The translations under genes and the position numbers were made by a program. A model generated the notes under the pieces. That model saw only the letters and a list, made by a program, of their open reading frames with translations, searched no databases and was not told the DNA's origin. A stretch of 64,000 nucleotides of DNA. Origin: Sphingomonas sp. GC_Shp_5. Lineage in GTDB: Bacteria > Pseudomonadota > Alphaproteobacteria > Sphingomonadales > Sphingomonadaceae. Location of the stretch: NCBI RefSeq assembly GCF_026540855.1, contig NZ_JALNUP010000003.1:147909-211908 (forward strand), given 5' to 3'. Shown one piece after another: positions 9,087 to 18,197 of the stretch; position 1 is the stretch's first letter; each line of letters starts with the position of its first letter.

Positions 9087-10265
9087 ATGACATCCGCCCT
9101 TGCGAGACTGCTCGCCACTGCCGCCCTTGTCGGCGGGCTCGCCACCGCCCCCGCCGAAGCCCGCACCCGCTGGAGCGCGGCGGAGGCCAATGCCTGGTAT
9201 GCCCGCCAGCCCTGGCTGGTCGGCGCCAACTTCACTCCCGCTTCCGCGATCAACCAGATGGAGATGTGGCAGGCGGCGACCTGGGATCCCAAGCGGATCG
9301 ATTATGAGCTCGGCCTCGCTCAGGGTATCGGCATGAATACGATGCGCGTGTTCCTCCACGACCAGCTCTGGCAGCAGGATCCCGAAGGCTTCAAGCACCG
9401 CATCGACGAGTTCCTGCGCATCGCCCATGCGCACGGCATCCGCCCGCTGTTCGTGCTGTTCGACAGCTGCTGGGATCCCGATCCCAAGCTTGGGCCGCAG
9501 CATCCGCCGATCCCCGGCGTCCACAATTCGGGCTGGGTGCAGGGTCCCGGCCTTCCCGGCCTGCGCGACCGCAGCCGCTATCCGGCGTATAAGGCCTATG
9601 TCCAGGGCGTGGTCGGCGCGTTCAAGGACGACCAACGCATCCTCGGCTGGGACGTGTGGAACGAGCCGGACAACCCGGCCGACCAATATCAGGGCCAGGA
9701 AGGCAAGGAGCCGCTGGTGCGTGCGATGCTCGCCCAGGCGTTCGATTGGGCGCGCGACGCTGATCCCTCGCAGCCCTTGACCAGCGGCGTCTGGTGGCAC
9801 GACGACTGGGCGACCGCGTCCAAGCTCAGCCCGATGGAGAAGCTCCAGCTCGGCCAGTCCGACATCATCTCGTTCCACGATTACAGCTGGCCCGAGACGT
9901 TCGCGCGGCGCGCGCAGCAGCTCACCGTCTATGGCCGGCCAATCATCTGCACCGAATATATGGCCCGCGGCAACGGCTCGACCTTCGACACCATCCTGCC
10001 GATCGGCAAGCGGCTCAACATCGCGATGATCAATTGGGGCTTCGTCGACGGCAAGACGCAGACGCGGCTGCCGTGGGACAGCTGGAAGAAGCCGTATACG
10101 ATGGACGAGCCGACGGTGTGGTTCCACGAGATCTTCCACGCCGACGGCACGCCCTATCGCACCGCCGAGACGGACCTCATCCGTCGCCTCGCCGCCGCGC
10201 CCAAGGGCGTGGTGCCGAGCGAGGTGACGACGCTTCCGGCGGCGCGGGCTCGCGCGCGGCGGTAG
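9087..10265 (+). CDS. Secreted GH5-like (clan GH-A) glycoside hydrolase
   Basis: A 392-residue secreted TIM-barrel glycosidase of the type often labelled cellulase-family or 1,4-beta-xylanase. The clan GH-A signatures are present: WDVWNEPDN with acid/base E193, and IICTEYMA with nucleophile E290, plus GMNTMRVFLHD on an early strand and HDYSWPE near the active site. A signal peptide ends near EARTR. The ATG follows AAAGAGG at good spacing. It is the last gene of the operon, followed by an inverted repeat. The target polysaccharide is unproven; the GH43 neighbours suggest xylan or arabinan-type material. Confidence 0.8.
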   Translation: MTSALARLLATAALVGGLATAPAEARTRWSAAEANAWYARQPWLVGANFTPASAINQMEMWQAATWDPKRIDYELGLAQGIGMNTMRVFLHDQLWQQDPEGFKHRIDEFLRIAHAHGIRPLFVLFDSCWDPDPKLGPQHPPIPGVHNSGWVQGPGLPGLRDRSRYPAYKAYVQGVVGAFKDDQRILGWDVWNEPDNPADQYQGQEGKEPLVRAMLAQAFDWARDADPSQPLTSGVWWHDDWATASKLSPMEKLQLGQSDIISFHDYSWPETFARRAQQLTVYGRPIICTEYMARGNGSTFDTILPIGKRLNIAMINWGFVDGKTQTRLPWDSWKKPYTMDEPTVWFHEIFHADGTPYRTAETDLIRRLAAAPKGVVPSEVTTLPAARARARR

Positions 10266-10276
10266 CCATTATGGGA

Positions 10277-10298
10277 GGCGCCGGCCAATGCTGGCGCC
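10277..10298 (+). terminator. Terminator-like hairpin after the GH operon
   Basis: GGCGCCGGC (10277-10285), loop CAAT, then GCTGGCGCC (10290-10298): a 9-bp stem with one G-U pair, 11 bases past the stop codon of the GH5-like gene. There is no T-run, so it may slow or protect the transcript rather than fully terminate it. Confidence 0.4.
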
Positions 10299-10366
10299 AA
10301 CCGCCGGTGCTTTGGCCCGAAGTGTCGAAAGCGCGCCGAATGCAGCATTGATGAGTAGCCATAACG

Positions 10367-10382
10367 GTACGATCGATCGTAC
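10367..10382. promoter_or_regulatory. 16-bp perfect palindrome, candidate operator of the FCD regulator
   Basis: GTACGATCGATCGTAC is fully self-complementary and lies about 65 bases before the chosen start of the FCD/GntR regulator. FCD-family dimers bind short palindromes, and autoregulation is common, so this is a reasonable operator. I did not find a second copy before the receptor or the hydrolase operon. Confidence 0.45.
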
Positions 10383-10445
10383 TTGTCGCGGCGGCAGGAT
10401 GCTGCAACATTCGGTTACGCTCGAGGCCGTTTACAGCCAGGGTCA

Positions 10446-11201
10446 ATGAGGATGCTTCGAATGGCGAGCAATGGCGGGATGGAGGGCTCGATGGTGCGCC
10501 ATGAACTCGGCCGCAACTTGACCTATGGGCTGCAGGAAGTGCTGGGCCGCGCGATCATCGTCGGCGACTATCGCGAGAAGCCCTTCCCCACCGAGGCAGA
10601 GATCGTCAAGCAGCACGGTGTCAGCCGCTCGGTGACGCGCGAGGCGGTGAAGATGCTCGGGGCCAAGGGGCTGCTCGGCGCGCGGCCCAAGCAGGGCACC
10701 TTCGTCCGCCCCGAAGAAGCCTGGAATCTGTTCGACACCGACGTGCTGCGCTGGCTGCTCGAGCGCCAATCGTCGATCATCCTGCTGCGCCGCTTCAACG
10801 AATTGCGCATCGGCGTGGAACCGCAGGCCGCCGCGCTTGCCGCGGCGCGCGCCACCCCCGAGCAGCGCGAGGCGATCGCCGCCGGGCTGCACCGGATGCG
10901 CGAGGCCGAACGTGGATTCGACGAGCCGCTCGATGCAGACATCGCCTTCCACGTCGCCGTGCTCCGCGCCTCGAACAACCCCTTCTTCATCCAATTCCGC
11001 GACATGGTGTCCACTGCTCTTCGCACCTCGATCCGCTTCACCAACCGCATCGCCGGCCGCACCGCCAGCGTCGGCGATCATGCCCTGGTCCACGACGCCA
11101 TCGTCGCCGGCGACGCCGATGGCGCAAGCCGCGCGATGCGGGCGCTGATCGACGACGTGCTGGTCCTTATCGAACAGGTCGTCGCCGCCGAGACCCCGTA
11201 G
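10446..11201 (+). CDS. FadR-subfamily GntR transcriptional regulator (FCD domain)
   Basis: A DNA-binding regulator of about 251 residues. The N-terminal winged helix-turn-helix shows FPTEAEIVKQHGVSRSVTREAVKML and the wing GARPKQGTFV. The C-terminal FCD ligand domain has a D-x3-H pair in DADIAFHVAVLRASNN and a further His in DHALVHDAI, as expected for the FCD metal or ligand site. A longer frame starts at 10383, immediately after the palindrome; the ATG at 10446 is preferred, though ATGs a few codons on are also possible. It sits directly after the pentose-type hydrolase operon and probably controls it in response to a sugar acid or sugar. Confidence 0.85.
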   Translation: MRMLRMASNGGMEGSMVRHELGRNLTYGLQEVLGRAIIVGDYREKPFPTEAEIVKQHGVSRSVTREAVKMLGAKGLLGARPKQGTFVRPEEAWNLFDTDVLRWLLERQSSIILLRRFNELRIGVEPQAAALAAARATPEQREAIAAGLHRMREAERGFDEPLDADIAFHVAVLRASNNPFFIQFRDMVSTALRTSIRFTNRIAGRTASVGDHALVHDAIVAGDADGASRAMRALIDDVLVLIEQVVAAETP

Positions 11202-11225
11202 CAACCGAGACGGGCGACATACCTT

Positions 11226-11579
11226 CTATTCGTGGCGCAGCGCGCGGGCTGGCTCGGCGCGGGCGACCCGCCAAGCCTGGCCGAACACCGTTGCGGCGGC
11301 GATCAGCATCGCGACCAACGTGGCGCCGACGAAGAACAGCGGCGACAGCGCGATTCGGTCGTCGAAGCCGGCGAGCCAGCGCCGCATCGCGACATAAGCG
11401 AGCGGCCAGGCGACGAGGTTGGCGAGCAGCACCGGGCGCATGAATTGCCCGATCAGCAGCCGCAGCACCTCCGCGGTGGAGGCGCCGATCGTCTTGCGGA
11501 TGCCGATCTCCTTCACACGCCGTGCGGTGTCGAACGCCGCAAGGCCATAAAGGCCGATGCAGCCGATGATCATCGCCAG
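11226..11579 (-). repeat. Near-identical 3' end shared by the two permease genes
   Basis: This segment matches 13684-14037 with only roughly 15-20 differences by eye, at a constant offset of 2458 bases. It encodes the last three membrane helices and the VKEIGIRKTIGAS region. Upstream of it the two genes drop abruptly to ordinary paralogue similarity. Confidence 0.7.
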
Positions 11580-13673
11580 CCCGGCGGCGGTGGTGAACAG
11601 CCGCGCCCGCCGCATGTCGGTAATGTAGAAGGCGTCGTCGAGTTGCGCCGCGGCGGTTTGGGCGTCGAACGGCACAGCAGGGGCCACCTGCCGCCAGGCG
11701 GATTCCGCAGCAGCGAGGAGCACGCGCGGATCGGCGTCGGCATAGCGGAGCGCGGCAATCTGAGTTGCCGGGCCATGCGGATAGTAGAGATAGACACTCC
11801 CCGGCATCGGCTCGCGCGGGGAGCCGAAGCGAATGTCGCCAATAACTCCGATGATGCGGAGTGCGGTATCGAAACCGATCTGGACGCGCTGGCCGATCGC
11901 CTGATCAGGCGTCGCGAAACCCAGCCGCGTCGCGGCGAGGCTGGTGACCACCACGCCATGCTCAGCCGCGGTAAGCGTGCGAAAGTCGGTATCGTCGATT
12001 GCATCTGTAGCATGGCGATCGTCGAACAACCGCCCGGCGAGCAGCTTGGCACGGTAGACCGCAAAGAAATCGGGAGCGACCGAGACGATGTGAACCGTGG
12101 GCAGCTTGCCAACGGCCCCCGGCTGCACGATCGCGCCCGGCCGGCCGATCACCGAAATGTTGAGCGCGCGCTGTTCGGCGGGTGCTTCACTGGAGCGTGT
12201 GATCCCCTTCACCCCCGGCAGCGCGCCGAGTACCGCGCGCAACCGGTCTCGCTGCGTAGGGTCGAGCCCGGGGTCGGCAAAGCTCGGGATCAGCATCAGC
12301 CCGTCGCGGACGAAGCCGAGATCCGACCGACGCAGATGCTCCGCCTGGCCGACGAGCACTGCGGTGCTGATCGCGAGCGCGATGGTGATAGTGAATTGGC
12401 CAACAACGAGCACCTGCCGCGCCCGCCGCCCCGCCCGGCCGCCGCCAGGCGCCCGAACGGACGCGAGCACCGCCGCGGGTTGGAACCGCGACAGCAGCAA
12501 CGCCGGTGCCCACCCTGCAAGCAGACCGACCGCGGCGGCGAGCAGGATCGCCCCCGGCATCACGCTGCCCACACCGACATAGACGAGGCGGATCGTGGCG
12601 CCGCTCGCCGCATTGATCCAGGGGAGCGCCATCTCGGCCAACGCGAGCCCCACCAGCAAGGCAACCATCGCCATCGCCATCGCCTCGGCCAGGAATTGGC
12701 TCACCAGCATCGGCTGGGTGGCGCCCACTATCTTGCGCAGCGCCACCTCCCGCGCCCGCAACCCTGCCTGGGCGGTGGACAGATTAACGTAATTGACGAT
12801 GGCGATCACGAGGGTGAGCAGCCCGGCGATCTCCAATGTGGCAATCAACTGCCGGTCGCTGGGCAGGGCGAGATGCAGATCGGTCAGCGGCAGCAGCGTC
12901 AGCGTCAGCTTCGCCGCGGCATCGTCGCCCATGTCGCGGCGGGCGCGGCGCGCGACGAATCCGGGCAGGCGTCGCTGGAGCAGCTGGGCTGCCGTGGTAT
13001 CCGGCAGCTGGAGAACGGTGAAGACCTGCCCGCTGCCCCAGTGATCATAGGCCCATGTCCTGAACCTCGTTGCCACCAGCGGCGCCATCATCGTCATCGC
13101 GATGCTGGTGTTGACCGGCGCATCGGCAACGACTCCGGTGACGCGGTAGCTGTAGGTCTTGCCGTCGATCACCAGCGTCATGGTGGATCCGAGCGCCCGG
13201 CCCGGCGCGAAATAGCGCTCGGCAGCCGCCCGGCCGAGCACGATGCCGTCGGGATCGGCGAGCGCCGACCGAGGGTCTCCGGCAAGGAAGCGATAGCGGA
13301 ACAGGGCAAAGAAGCTGGGATCGACCAGTGCGAGTTTCTCGGCGGTAGCGCCCGCGCCATGCCTGACATTGGCCCCCATCGACCAGATGCGGGTGCCGCG
13401 AAGGCCGGGTTCTTCCTCGCGCAACTGCTCGAGCAGCGCCGCCATCGTCGCGACCACCGGCGTTTCGGGAACGTTGGCGAAGTGAAAGGTCTGCTCGACG
13501 AGGTACAATCGCTCGACCCCCGGCAGCCAACGATCATAGCTGCGTTCGAAGCGGACGAAGAGCAACAACACCAGGAACACCGCGATCCCGAGCGCGAGCC
13601 CGCCGATGTTGAGGATCGCGTACAGCCGGTGGCGGGTCAGCGAGCGATACAGGGTCAGCCAGGCCGAGGACAT
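11226..13673 (-). CDS. MacB/FtsX-type ABC transporter permease (second copy)
   Basis: An 815-residue ABC permease with a MacB-type layout: one N-terminal membrane helix (about residues 18-40), a large periplasmic domain, three helices around residues 280-400, a second periplasmic domain, and a C-terminal FtsX core with the VKEIGIRKTIGAS segment. With the upstream permease, ATPase and HlyD adaptor it should form a tripartite mechanotransmission-type exporter or lipoprotein/peptide efflux pump. It is 10 bases after the other permease. The last 350 bases or so are nearly identical to that gene, whereas the rest is clearly diverged. Confidence 0.85.
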   Translation of the reverse strand: MSSAWLTLYRSLTRHRLYAILNIGGLALGIAVFLVLLLFVRFERSYDRWLPGVERLYLVEQTFHFANVPETPVVATMAALLEQLREEEPGLRGTRIWSMGANVRHGAGATAEKLALVDPSFFALFRYRFLAGDPRSALADPDGIVLGRAAAERYFAPGRALGSTMTLVIDGKTYSYRVTGVVADAPVNTSIAMTMMAPLVATRFRTWAYDHWGSGQVFTVLQLPDTTAAQLLQRRLPGFVARRARRDMGDDAAAKLTLTLLPLTDLHLALPSDRQLIATLEIAGLLTLVIAIVNYVNLSTAQAGLRAREVALRKIVGATQPMLVSQFLAEAMAMAMVALLVGLALAEMALPWINAASGATIRLVYVGVGSVMPGAILLAAAVGLLAGWAPALLLSRFQPAAVLASVRAPGGGRAGRRARQVLVVGQFTITIALAISTAVLVGQAEHLRRSDLGFVRDGLMLIPSFADPGLDPTQRDRLRAVLGALPGVKGITRSSEAPAEQRALNISVIGRPGAIVQPGAVGKLPTVHIVSVAPDFFAVYRAKLLAGRLFDDRHATDAIDDTDFRTLTAAEHGVVVTSLAATRLGFATPDQAIGQRVQIGFDTALRIIGVIGDIRFGSPREPMPGSVYLYYPHGPATQIAALRYADADPRVLLAAAESAWRQVAPAVPFDAQTAAAQLDDAFYITDMRRARLFTTAAGLAMIIGCIGLYGLAAFDTARRVKEIGIRKTIGASTAEVLRLLIGQFMRPVLLANLVAWPLAYVAMRRWLAGFDDRIALSPLFFVGATLVAMLIAAATVFGQAWRVARAEPARALRHE

Positions 13674-13683
13674 CGCAGCGCCC

Positions 13684-16095
13684 CTATTCGTGGCGCAGCG
13701 CGCGGGCGGGCTCGGCGCGGGCGACCCGCCAGGCCTGGGCGAACACCGTTACAGCGGCGATCAGCATCGCGACCAAGGTCGCGCCGACGAAGAACAGCGG
13801 CGACAGCGCGATCCGGTCGTCGAAGCCGGCGAGCCAGCGCCGCATCGCGACATAGGCGAGCGGCCAGGCGAGCAGGTTGGCGAGCAGCACCGGGCGCATG
13901 AATTGCCCGATCAGCAGCCGCAGCACCTCCCCAGTGGAGGCGCCGATCGTCTTGCGGATGCCGATCTCCTTCACACGCCGTGCGGTGTCGAACGCGGCGA
14001 GGCCATAGAGGCCGATGCAGCCGATCACCACCGCCAGCACCGCGCCGATCGTGAACAAGCGGGATCGCTGCGCATCCGCCTTGTAATAGCGTTCGAACAG
14101 ATTGTCCTCGACCGAGCGCGCCTCGAAGGGAACGCCGGGGACGACCCGCTTCCAGGCAGCCTCCATCGCGGTCACCATCGCCTTAGGATCGTGCCCGGCA
14201 TAGCGCACCGCCGCATAAGGCGAGATGATGTCGATCGTGTTGTAGGTATAGGCCACCGGATCGACCGGATCGCGCGGGCTGCGGAAGCGAACGTCGTCGA
14301 CCACGCCGATGATCGTCGACGGCAGCAGGCCATCGCTGATCGTCTGCCCCAGCGCCGCTGCCGGCGAGGCGAAGCCGAGCGCGGTCACCGCGGTGCGGTT
14401 GATGACGATGTTGGGGCCGGTGCGCTCGCGCTGCTCGAGCGTCAGCAGCCCACGATCGTCGGCATGCGCGGCGTCGAACAGCCGCCCGGCGATCAGTCGC
14501 GCGCCATAGACGCGGAAATAATCGCGCCCGGTGCCGACCTCCATCACCGATGTCTTTTGGTCAGGGGTGCCGGGGCGACTGTACCCTGAGAAATTGGTGG
14601 TGCTCTGGTCACCCGGCGCATTGTTGGCGATCGTGACCCCGGTGACATCCGGCAGCGCCGCCATCGCGCGCAGGATCGACGCCCGTTGCGGCGCGTCGAT
14701 CCCGCCCGCCATCATCGAGCGGACGATCATCAGCCCCTCGCGACGAAAGCCCAGATCGGCGGCGCGCAGATGCGCGGTCTGGCTGAGCATCGTCGCGGTG
14801 CCGATCGCAAAGGCGATCGCGATCGCGAACTGGGTGATCACCAGCAGGCTGCGCAGCCGCGCGCCGGCGCGGCCGCCGCCCGGCGCGCGTGTCGAGGCGA
14901 GCACCGCCGCCGGGCGGAAGCCCGACAGCACGAAGGCGGGATAGAGGCCGGCGACCAGCGCGATCCCCACGACCAAGCCGACCAGCGGCAGGACGATGCC
15001 GTCGGCGCCGAGGTAATGGATCGCCAGCGTGGTGCCGCCGAGCGTGTTGATGAAAGGCAGCGCGATCTCCGCCAGCGCCAGCCCGATCAGCGCCGCCACC
15101 GCCACCGTCGCCAGCGCCTCGCCGAGGAACTGGCGGATCAGCGCCCGCCGTGTGCCGCCGAGCACCTTGCGCATGGCAACTTCGCGCGCGCGCAGGCCGG
15201 CACGCGCGGTCGCCAGGTTCACATAGTTGACGATCGCGATCAGCAGCGTCAGCAGCCCGACGAGCCCCAGCGTGGTGACGATCGCGCGATCGCCCGGGCT
15301 GTAGAGATGCATCGCGGTCAGCGCCCGCAGCGATTGGAAATACTCGCCCTTCTTGATGTTGTCGCCGGCATAGGCGTGGCGATCGAGGAAGCTTGGCAGT
15401 TGCGCCTCGAACGCGCTCGCCGCGGCGGCGTCCGGGAAGCGCAACAACGTCGTCAGCGACGTGCTGCCCCAATGATCCCACCATTCGTTGCCGAACCGCG
15501 CCTGGCTGGTCTGCGCGAACAGCTCGTCCTTGAAGGTGACATTGTCCGGCATGTCGCGCAGCACCGCGCCGACCCGATAGGGATAGACCTTGCCGTCGAT
15601 CGACAGCTGCAGCGTCTGCCCGATCGCCGACTGGCTGCCGAAATATTTGCGCGCCGCGGCCTGGGTGACGACCAGGCCGTTGGGGTCGGCGAGGGTCGCA
15701 CGCGGATCGCCCTCGATCGCCGGAAAGCGCATCAGGTCGAAGAAGTTCTTGTCGACCGTGCCGAGTTCCTCGGCGGTCGCCTGCGCGCCCTGCCGGACGA
15801 TCGCGTTCGCGGCCATGTAGCGCGCGCCGACCAGTTGCGGGTAATCGGCGCGCAGCAGGCTCAGCTCGTCGCCCATCGTGTAGGGGTTGGTCGAGGCCGG
15901 ATAGCCCGGCATCACATAGCGTTCCTGCACCACCCACAAGCGGTCCTGCCCGGGCAGGACGCGGTCGAAGCCGGTCTCGAACTGCACGAACAGGAACAGG
16001 ACGAGAAAGGTCGCGATTCCCAGCGCGAGCCCGCCAATGTTGAGCGCGGCGAACAGGCGGTGGTGCGACAACGATCGATAGAGCGACGTCAGCAT
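13684..16095 (-). CDS. MacB/FtsX-type ABC transporter permease (first copy)
   Basis: A permease of about 803 residues with the same architecture as its downstream paralogue: an N-terminal helix (residues about 18-40), a MacB-like periplasmic domain, a central three-helix FtsX core, a second periplasmic domain and a C-terminal FtsX core. The ATG at 16095 is chosen because it gives MLTSLYRSLSHHRLF, aligned with the other permease, and lies one base after the stop of the ATPase gene, which implies translational coupling. Two full-length permeases served by one ATPase suggest a heterodimeric exporter. Confidence 0.85.
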   Translation of the reverse strand: MLTSLYRSLSHHRLFAALNIGGLALGIATFLVLFLFVQFETGFDRVLPGQDRLWVVQERYVMPGYPASTNPYTMGDELSLLRADYPQLVGARYMAANAIVRQGAQATAEELGTVDKNFFDLMRFPAIEGDPRATLADPNGLVVTQAAARKYFGSQSAIGQTLQLSIDGKVYPYRVGAVLRDMPDNVTFKDELFAQTSQARFGNEWWDHWGSTSLTTLLRFPDAAAASAFEAQLPSFLDRHAYAGDNIKKGEYFQSLRALTAMHLYSPGDRAIVTTLGLVGLLTLLIAIVNYVNLATARAGLRAREVAMRKVLGGTRRALIRQFLGEALATVAVAALIGLALAEIALPFINTLGGTTLAIHYLGADGIVLPLVGLVVGIALVAGLYPAFVLSGFRPAAVLASTRAPGGGRAGARLRSLLVITQFAIAIAFAIGTATMLSQTAHLRAADLGFRREGLMIVRSMMAGGIDAPQRASILRAMAALPDVTGVTIANNAPGDQSTTNFSGYSRPGTPDQKTSVMEVGTGRDYFRVYGARLIAGRLFDAAHADDRGLLTLEQRERTGPNIVINRTAVTALGFASPAAALGQTISDGLLPSTIIGVVDDVRFRSPRDPVDPVAYTYNTIDIISPYAAVRYAGHDPKAMVTAMEAAWKRVVPGVPFEARSVEDNLFERYYKADAQRSRLFTIGAVLAVVIGCIGLYGLAAFDTARRVKEIGIRKTIGASTGEVLRLLIGQFMRPVLLANLLAWPLAYVAMRRWLAGFDDRIALSPLFFVGATLVAMLIAAVTVFAQAWRVARAEPARALRHE

Positions 16096-16096
16096 G

Positions 16097-16777
16097 TCAC
16101 GCGGCCCGCAATGCGGATGACAGGATGCGCCCGTCGAGCATGTGCACCGTGCGCTTGGCGATGTCGGCATGCGAGGGCGAGTGCGTGACCATCACGATCG
16201 TCGCGCCCTCGGCATTGAGCTGGCCGAGGATGTCCATCACTTGCGCCCCATTTTCGGTATCGAGGTTGCCGGTCGGCTCGTCGGCGAGGATCAGCCGCGG
16301 TTCGCCGACGATCGCGCGCGCGATCGCCGCGCGCTGCTGCTGCCCGCCCGACAGCTGGTGGGGATGATGACGCTGGCGGTGCGCGATGCCGACGCGGTCC
16401 ATTGCCGCGGCGACCCGCTCCTTCTTCTCGCGCGCCGGCATCGCGCAATAGGCGAGCCCCAGCGCGACATTCTCGGCGATCGTCAGCTCGTCGATCAGGT
16501 TGAAGCTCTGGAACACGAAGCCGAGCCGGTCGCGGCGCAGCCTGGCGAGATCGGACTCCGGTGCCCGCGCGATATCGGCGCCTTCGAACATGTAGCGCCC
16601 GCCGCTCGGCCGATCGATGGTGCCGATGATGTTGAGCAAGGTCGATTTGCCGCAGCCCGACGGCCCCATGATCGCGACGAACTCGCCTGCCTCGACGGCG
16701 AGCTCGATACCGCCGAGCGCCGTGGTCTCGATCTCGTCGGAAGCATAGGTGCGGCTGACGTCCTGGAGCTGGATCAT
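16097..16777 (-). CDS. ABC transporter ATP-binding protein (MacB/LolD type)
   Basis: A 226-residue cytoplasmic ATPase powering the two permeases. Walker A is GPSGCGKS (38-45), the signature is LSGGQQQR (142-149), Walker B is LILADE followed by PTGNLD (162-173), and a VTHSPSH H-loop follows. Its length and the NLDTENG segment match the stand-alone ATPase of MacB/LolCDE-like exporters. It begins 9 bases after the HlyD gene and its stop is one base from the permease start. Confidence 0.92.
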   Translation of the reverse strand: MIQLQDVSRTYASDEIETTALGGIELAVEAGEFVAIMGPSGCGKSTLLNIIGTIDRPSGGRYMFEGADIARAPESDLARLRRDRLGFVFQSFNLIDELTIAENVALGLAYCAMPAREKKERVAAAMDRVGIAHRQRHHPHQLSGGQQQRAAIARAIVGEPRLILADEPTGNLDTENGAQVMDILGQLNAEGATIVMVTHSPSHADIAKRTVHMLDGRILSSALRAA

Positions 16778-16786
16778 GGGCTTGTC

Positions 16787-18070
16787 CTATCGGAGGAGGA
16801 GGGTCTGGAAGGGCGCGTAGGTGGTGAGCGCGGTGGTCACGATCCGCTCGCCGGGGGCGAGGCCGGAAACGATCTCGACCTGATCGGGATTGCGCCGCGC
16901 GGTGACGATCGCGCGGCGCACCGCCTTGGCATCGCCGTCGAGCACGAACGCGGTGGTGCCGCCGGCGTCGAGCCAGCCGCCGGACGGCGCGACGATCGCC
17001 GGTCGGTCCGCGCCGAGCACGAGCCGGACGTCGAGCGTCTGGCCCCGGTTGAGCCCCGCCGGCGGGTTGCCGCGAAAGCCGAGCTCGACGCGGAAGCGGC
17101 CCTCGGTCACCTGCGGCAGCACCTTCAGCACCGTCATCGGATAGCTGCGCCCGTCGAGGTCGGCGATCGCGGCAAGGCCGGTGCGGACCCGGCCGAGGTA
17201 GAATTGATCGACGTCGGCGGTCAGCTTCCACTGACCCTCGGAATCGATCTGGCCGACCGGATCGCCGCTCTTGAGCATCTGGCCGGGCTGCAACGTAAAG
17301 GCGGTAAGCCGGCCGCCGACCGGCGCGCGCAGCACCAGCGCCGACAGGCTGGCACGGACCATCGCCAGGCTTTCGCGCAGCTGTTGCGCCGTGGCGGCGA
17401 TGCCGGAGGATTGGTCGGCGAGCGTCACGCCCGCCTCGCTGGTACCGCGCACCAGCGCCGCGACACGGTCGCGCTGATACACCACATCGCCGCGTACCGG
17501 ATCGATCGCGGCACGCGTGATGATGCCCTTGTCGAACAGCACCTGCTTCTGCGCCAACAGCGTCTGCGCCTTTGACAGCGCGTTGCGGGCATCGGCGAGA
17601 TCGCGCGCACCGTCCTGCCGGGTGTTCTGGACGGACAACCGCTGGCCGCTGATCGCGCTCAGCTGGCCGGCGATATCGGCAGAGCGACTGGCAACCTCGA
17701 GCTCGAGCGAGGGGTTGGACAGGCGCGCGATCGGCGCGCCGGCGGCGACCATCGCGCCGTCGGTGGCGGTCAGTGCGGCGACCTGGCCGCCGGAGATCGC
17801 GGTGACGAACACGGTGCGCAACGGCGCCACCTCTGCTCGCAGCGGCACGAAGTCGCGGAACGGCGCGCGAGTCACCACCCCGGTGCGAACCGCCGCGGCC
17901 TCCACCGTCAGCGCGTTAGCCCCCGGCATCAGCCACCAGCCGAGCAGCGCGACGAGGACGATGGCGGCGCCGATCGCCACACGCACGATCAGCCGCCGCC
18001 GCTTGGCGTGCGGCCGCTCGATGCGCCGGTCCATCGCGGCGCCGGTACCGGCATGGGTCGTCTGCGTCAT
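16787..18070 (-). CDS. HlyD/RND-type periplasmic adaptor subunit
   Basis: A membrane-fusion protein of 427 residues bridging the inner-membrane ABC permease and, presumably, an outer-membrane channel. It has one N-terminal membrane anchor (about residues 28-50), a lipoyl/barrel-sandwich half-motif around TAISGGQVAALTATDGAMV, a coiled-coil hairpin (about 125-205), the second lipoyl half (APVGGRLTAFTLQPGQML) and beta-barrel and membrane-proximal domains. The ATG at 18070 is preferred over a TTG at 18091. No outer-membrane TolC-like gene is in the window, so the pump probably borrows one. Confidence 0.88.
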   Translation of the reverse strand: MTQTTHAGTGAAMDRRIERPHAKRRRLIVRVAIGAAIVLVALLGWWLMPGANALTVEAAAVRTGVVTRAPFRDFVPLRAEVAPLRTVFVTAISGGQVAALTATDGAMVAAGAPIARLSNPSLELEVASRSADIAGQLSAISGQRLSVQNTRQDGARDLADARNALSKAQTLLAQKQVLFDKGIITRAAIDPVRGDVVYQRDRVAALVRGTSEAGVTLADQSSGIAATAQQLRESLAMVRASLSALVLRAPVGGRLTAFTLQPGQMLKSGDPVGQIDSEGQWKLTADVDQFYLGRVRTGLAAIADLDGRSYPMTVLKVLPQVTEGRFRVELGFRGNPPAGLNRGQTLDVRLVLGADRPAIVAPSGGWLDAGGTTAFVLDGDAKAVRRAIVTARRNPDQVEIVSGLAPGERIVTTALTTYAPFQTLLLR

Positions 18071-18157
18071 GCGGACACTGTACCCCACCAAGCCGCACCG
18101 GCCTAAGTCACTGAAGCAACGAAGCTTTGTCTCCAGCTAGCGGGATTCATCCGGCCC

Positions 18158-18176
18158 GACTGTACGGACTGTCCGT
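18158..18176. promoter_or_regulatory. Repeat/palindrome in divergent exporter-regulator promoter
   Basis: Two adjacent 9-base direct repeats, GACTGTACG (18158-18166) and GACTGTCCG (18167-18175), overlap a 13-base palindrome, ACGGACTGTCCGT (18164-18176). A further ACTGTAC lies at 18077-18083, just before the HlyD start. They occupy the 127-base gap between the divergent exporter operon and the response regulator, so they are good candidates for binding sites of that regulator. Confidence 0.45.
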
Positions 18177-18197
18177 TTCCGAACACTATCCTCGCCC

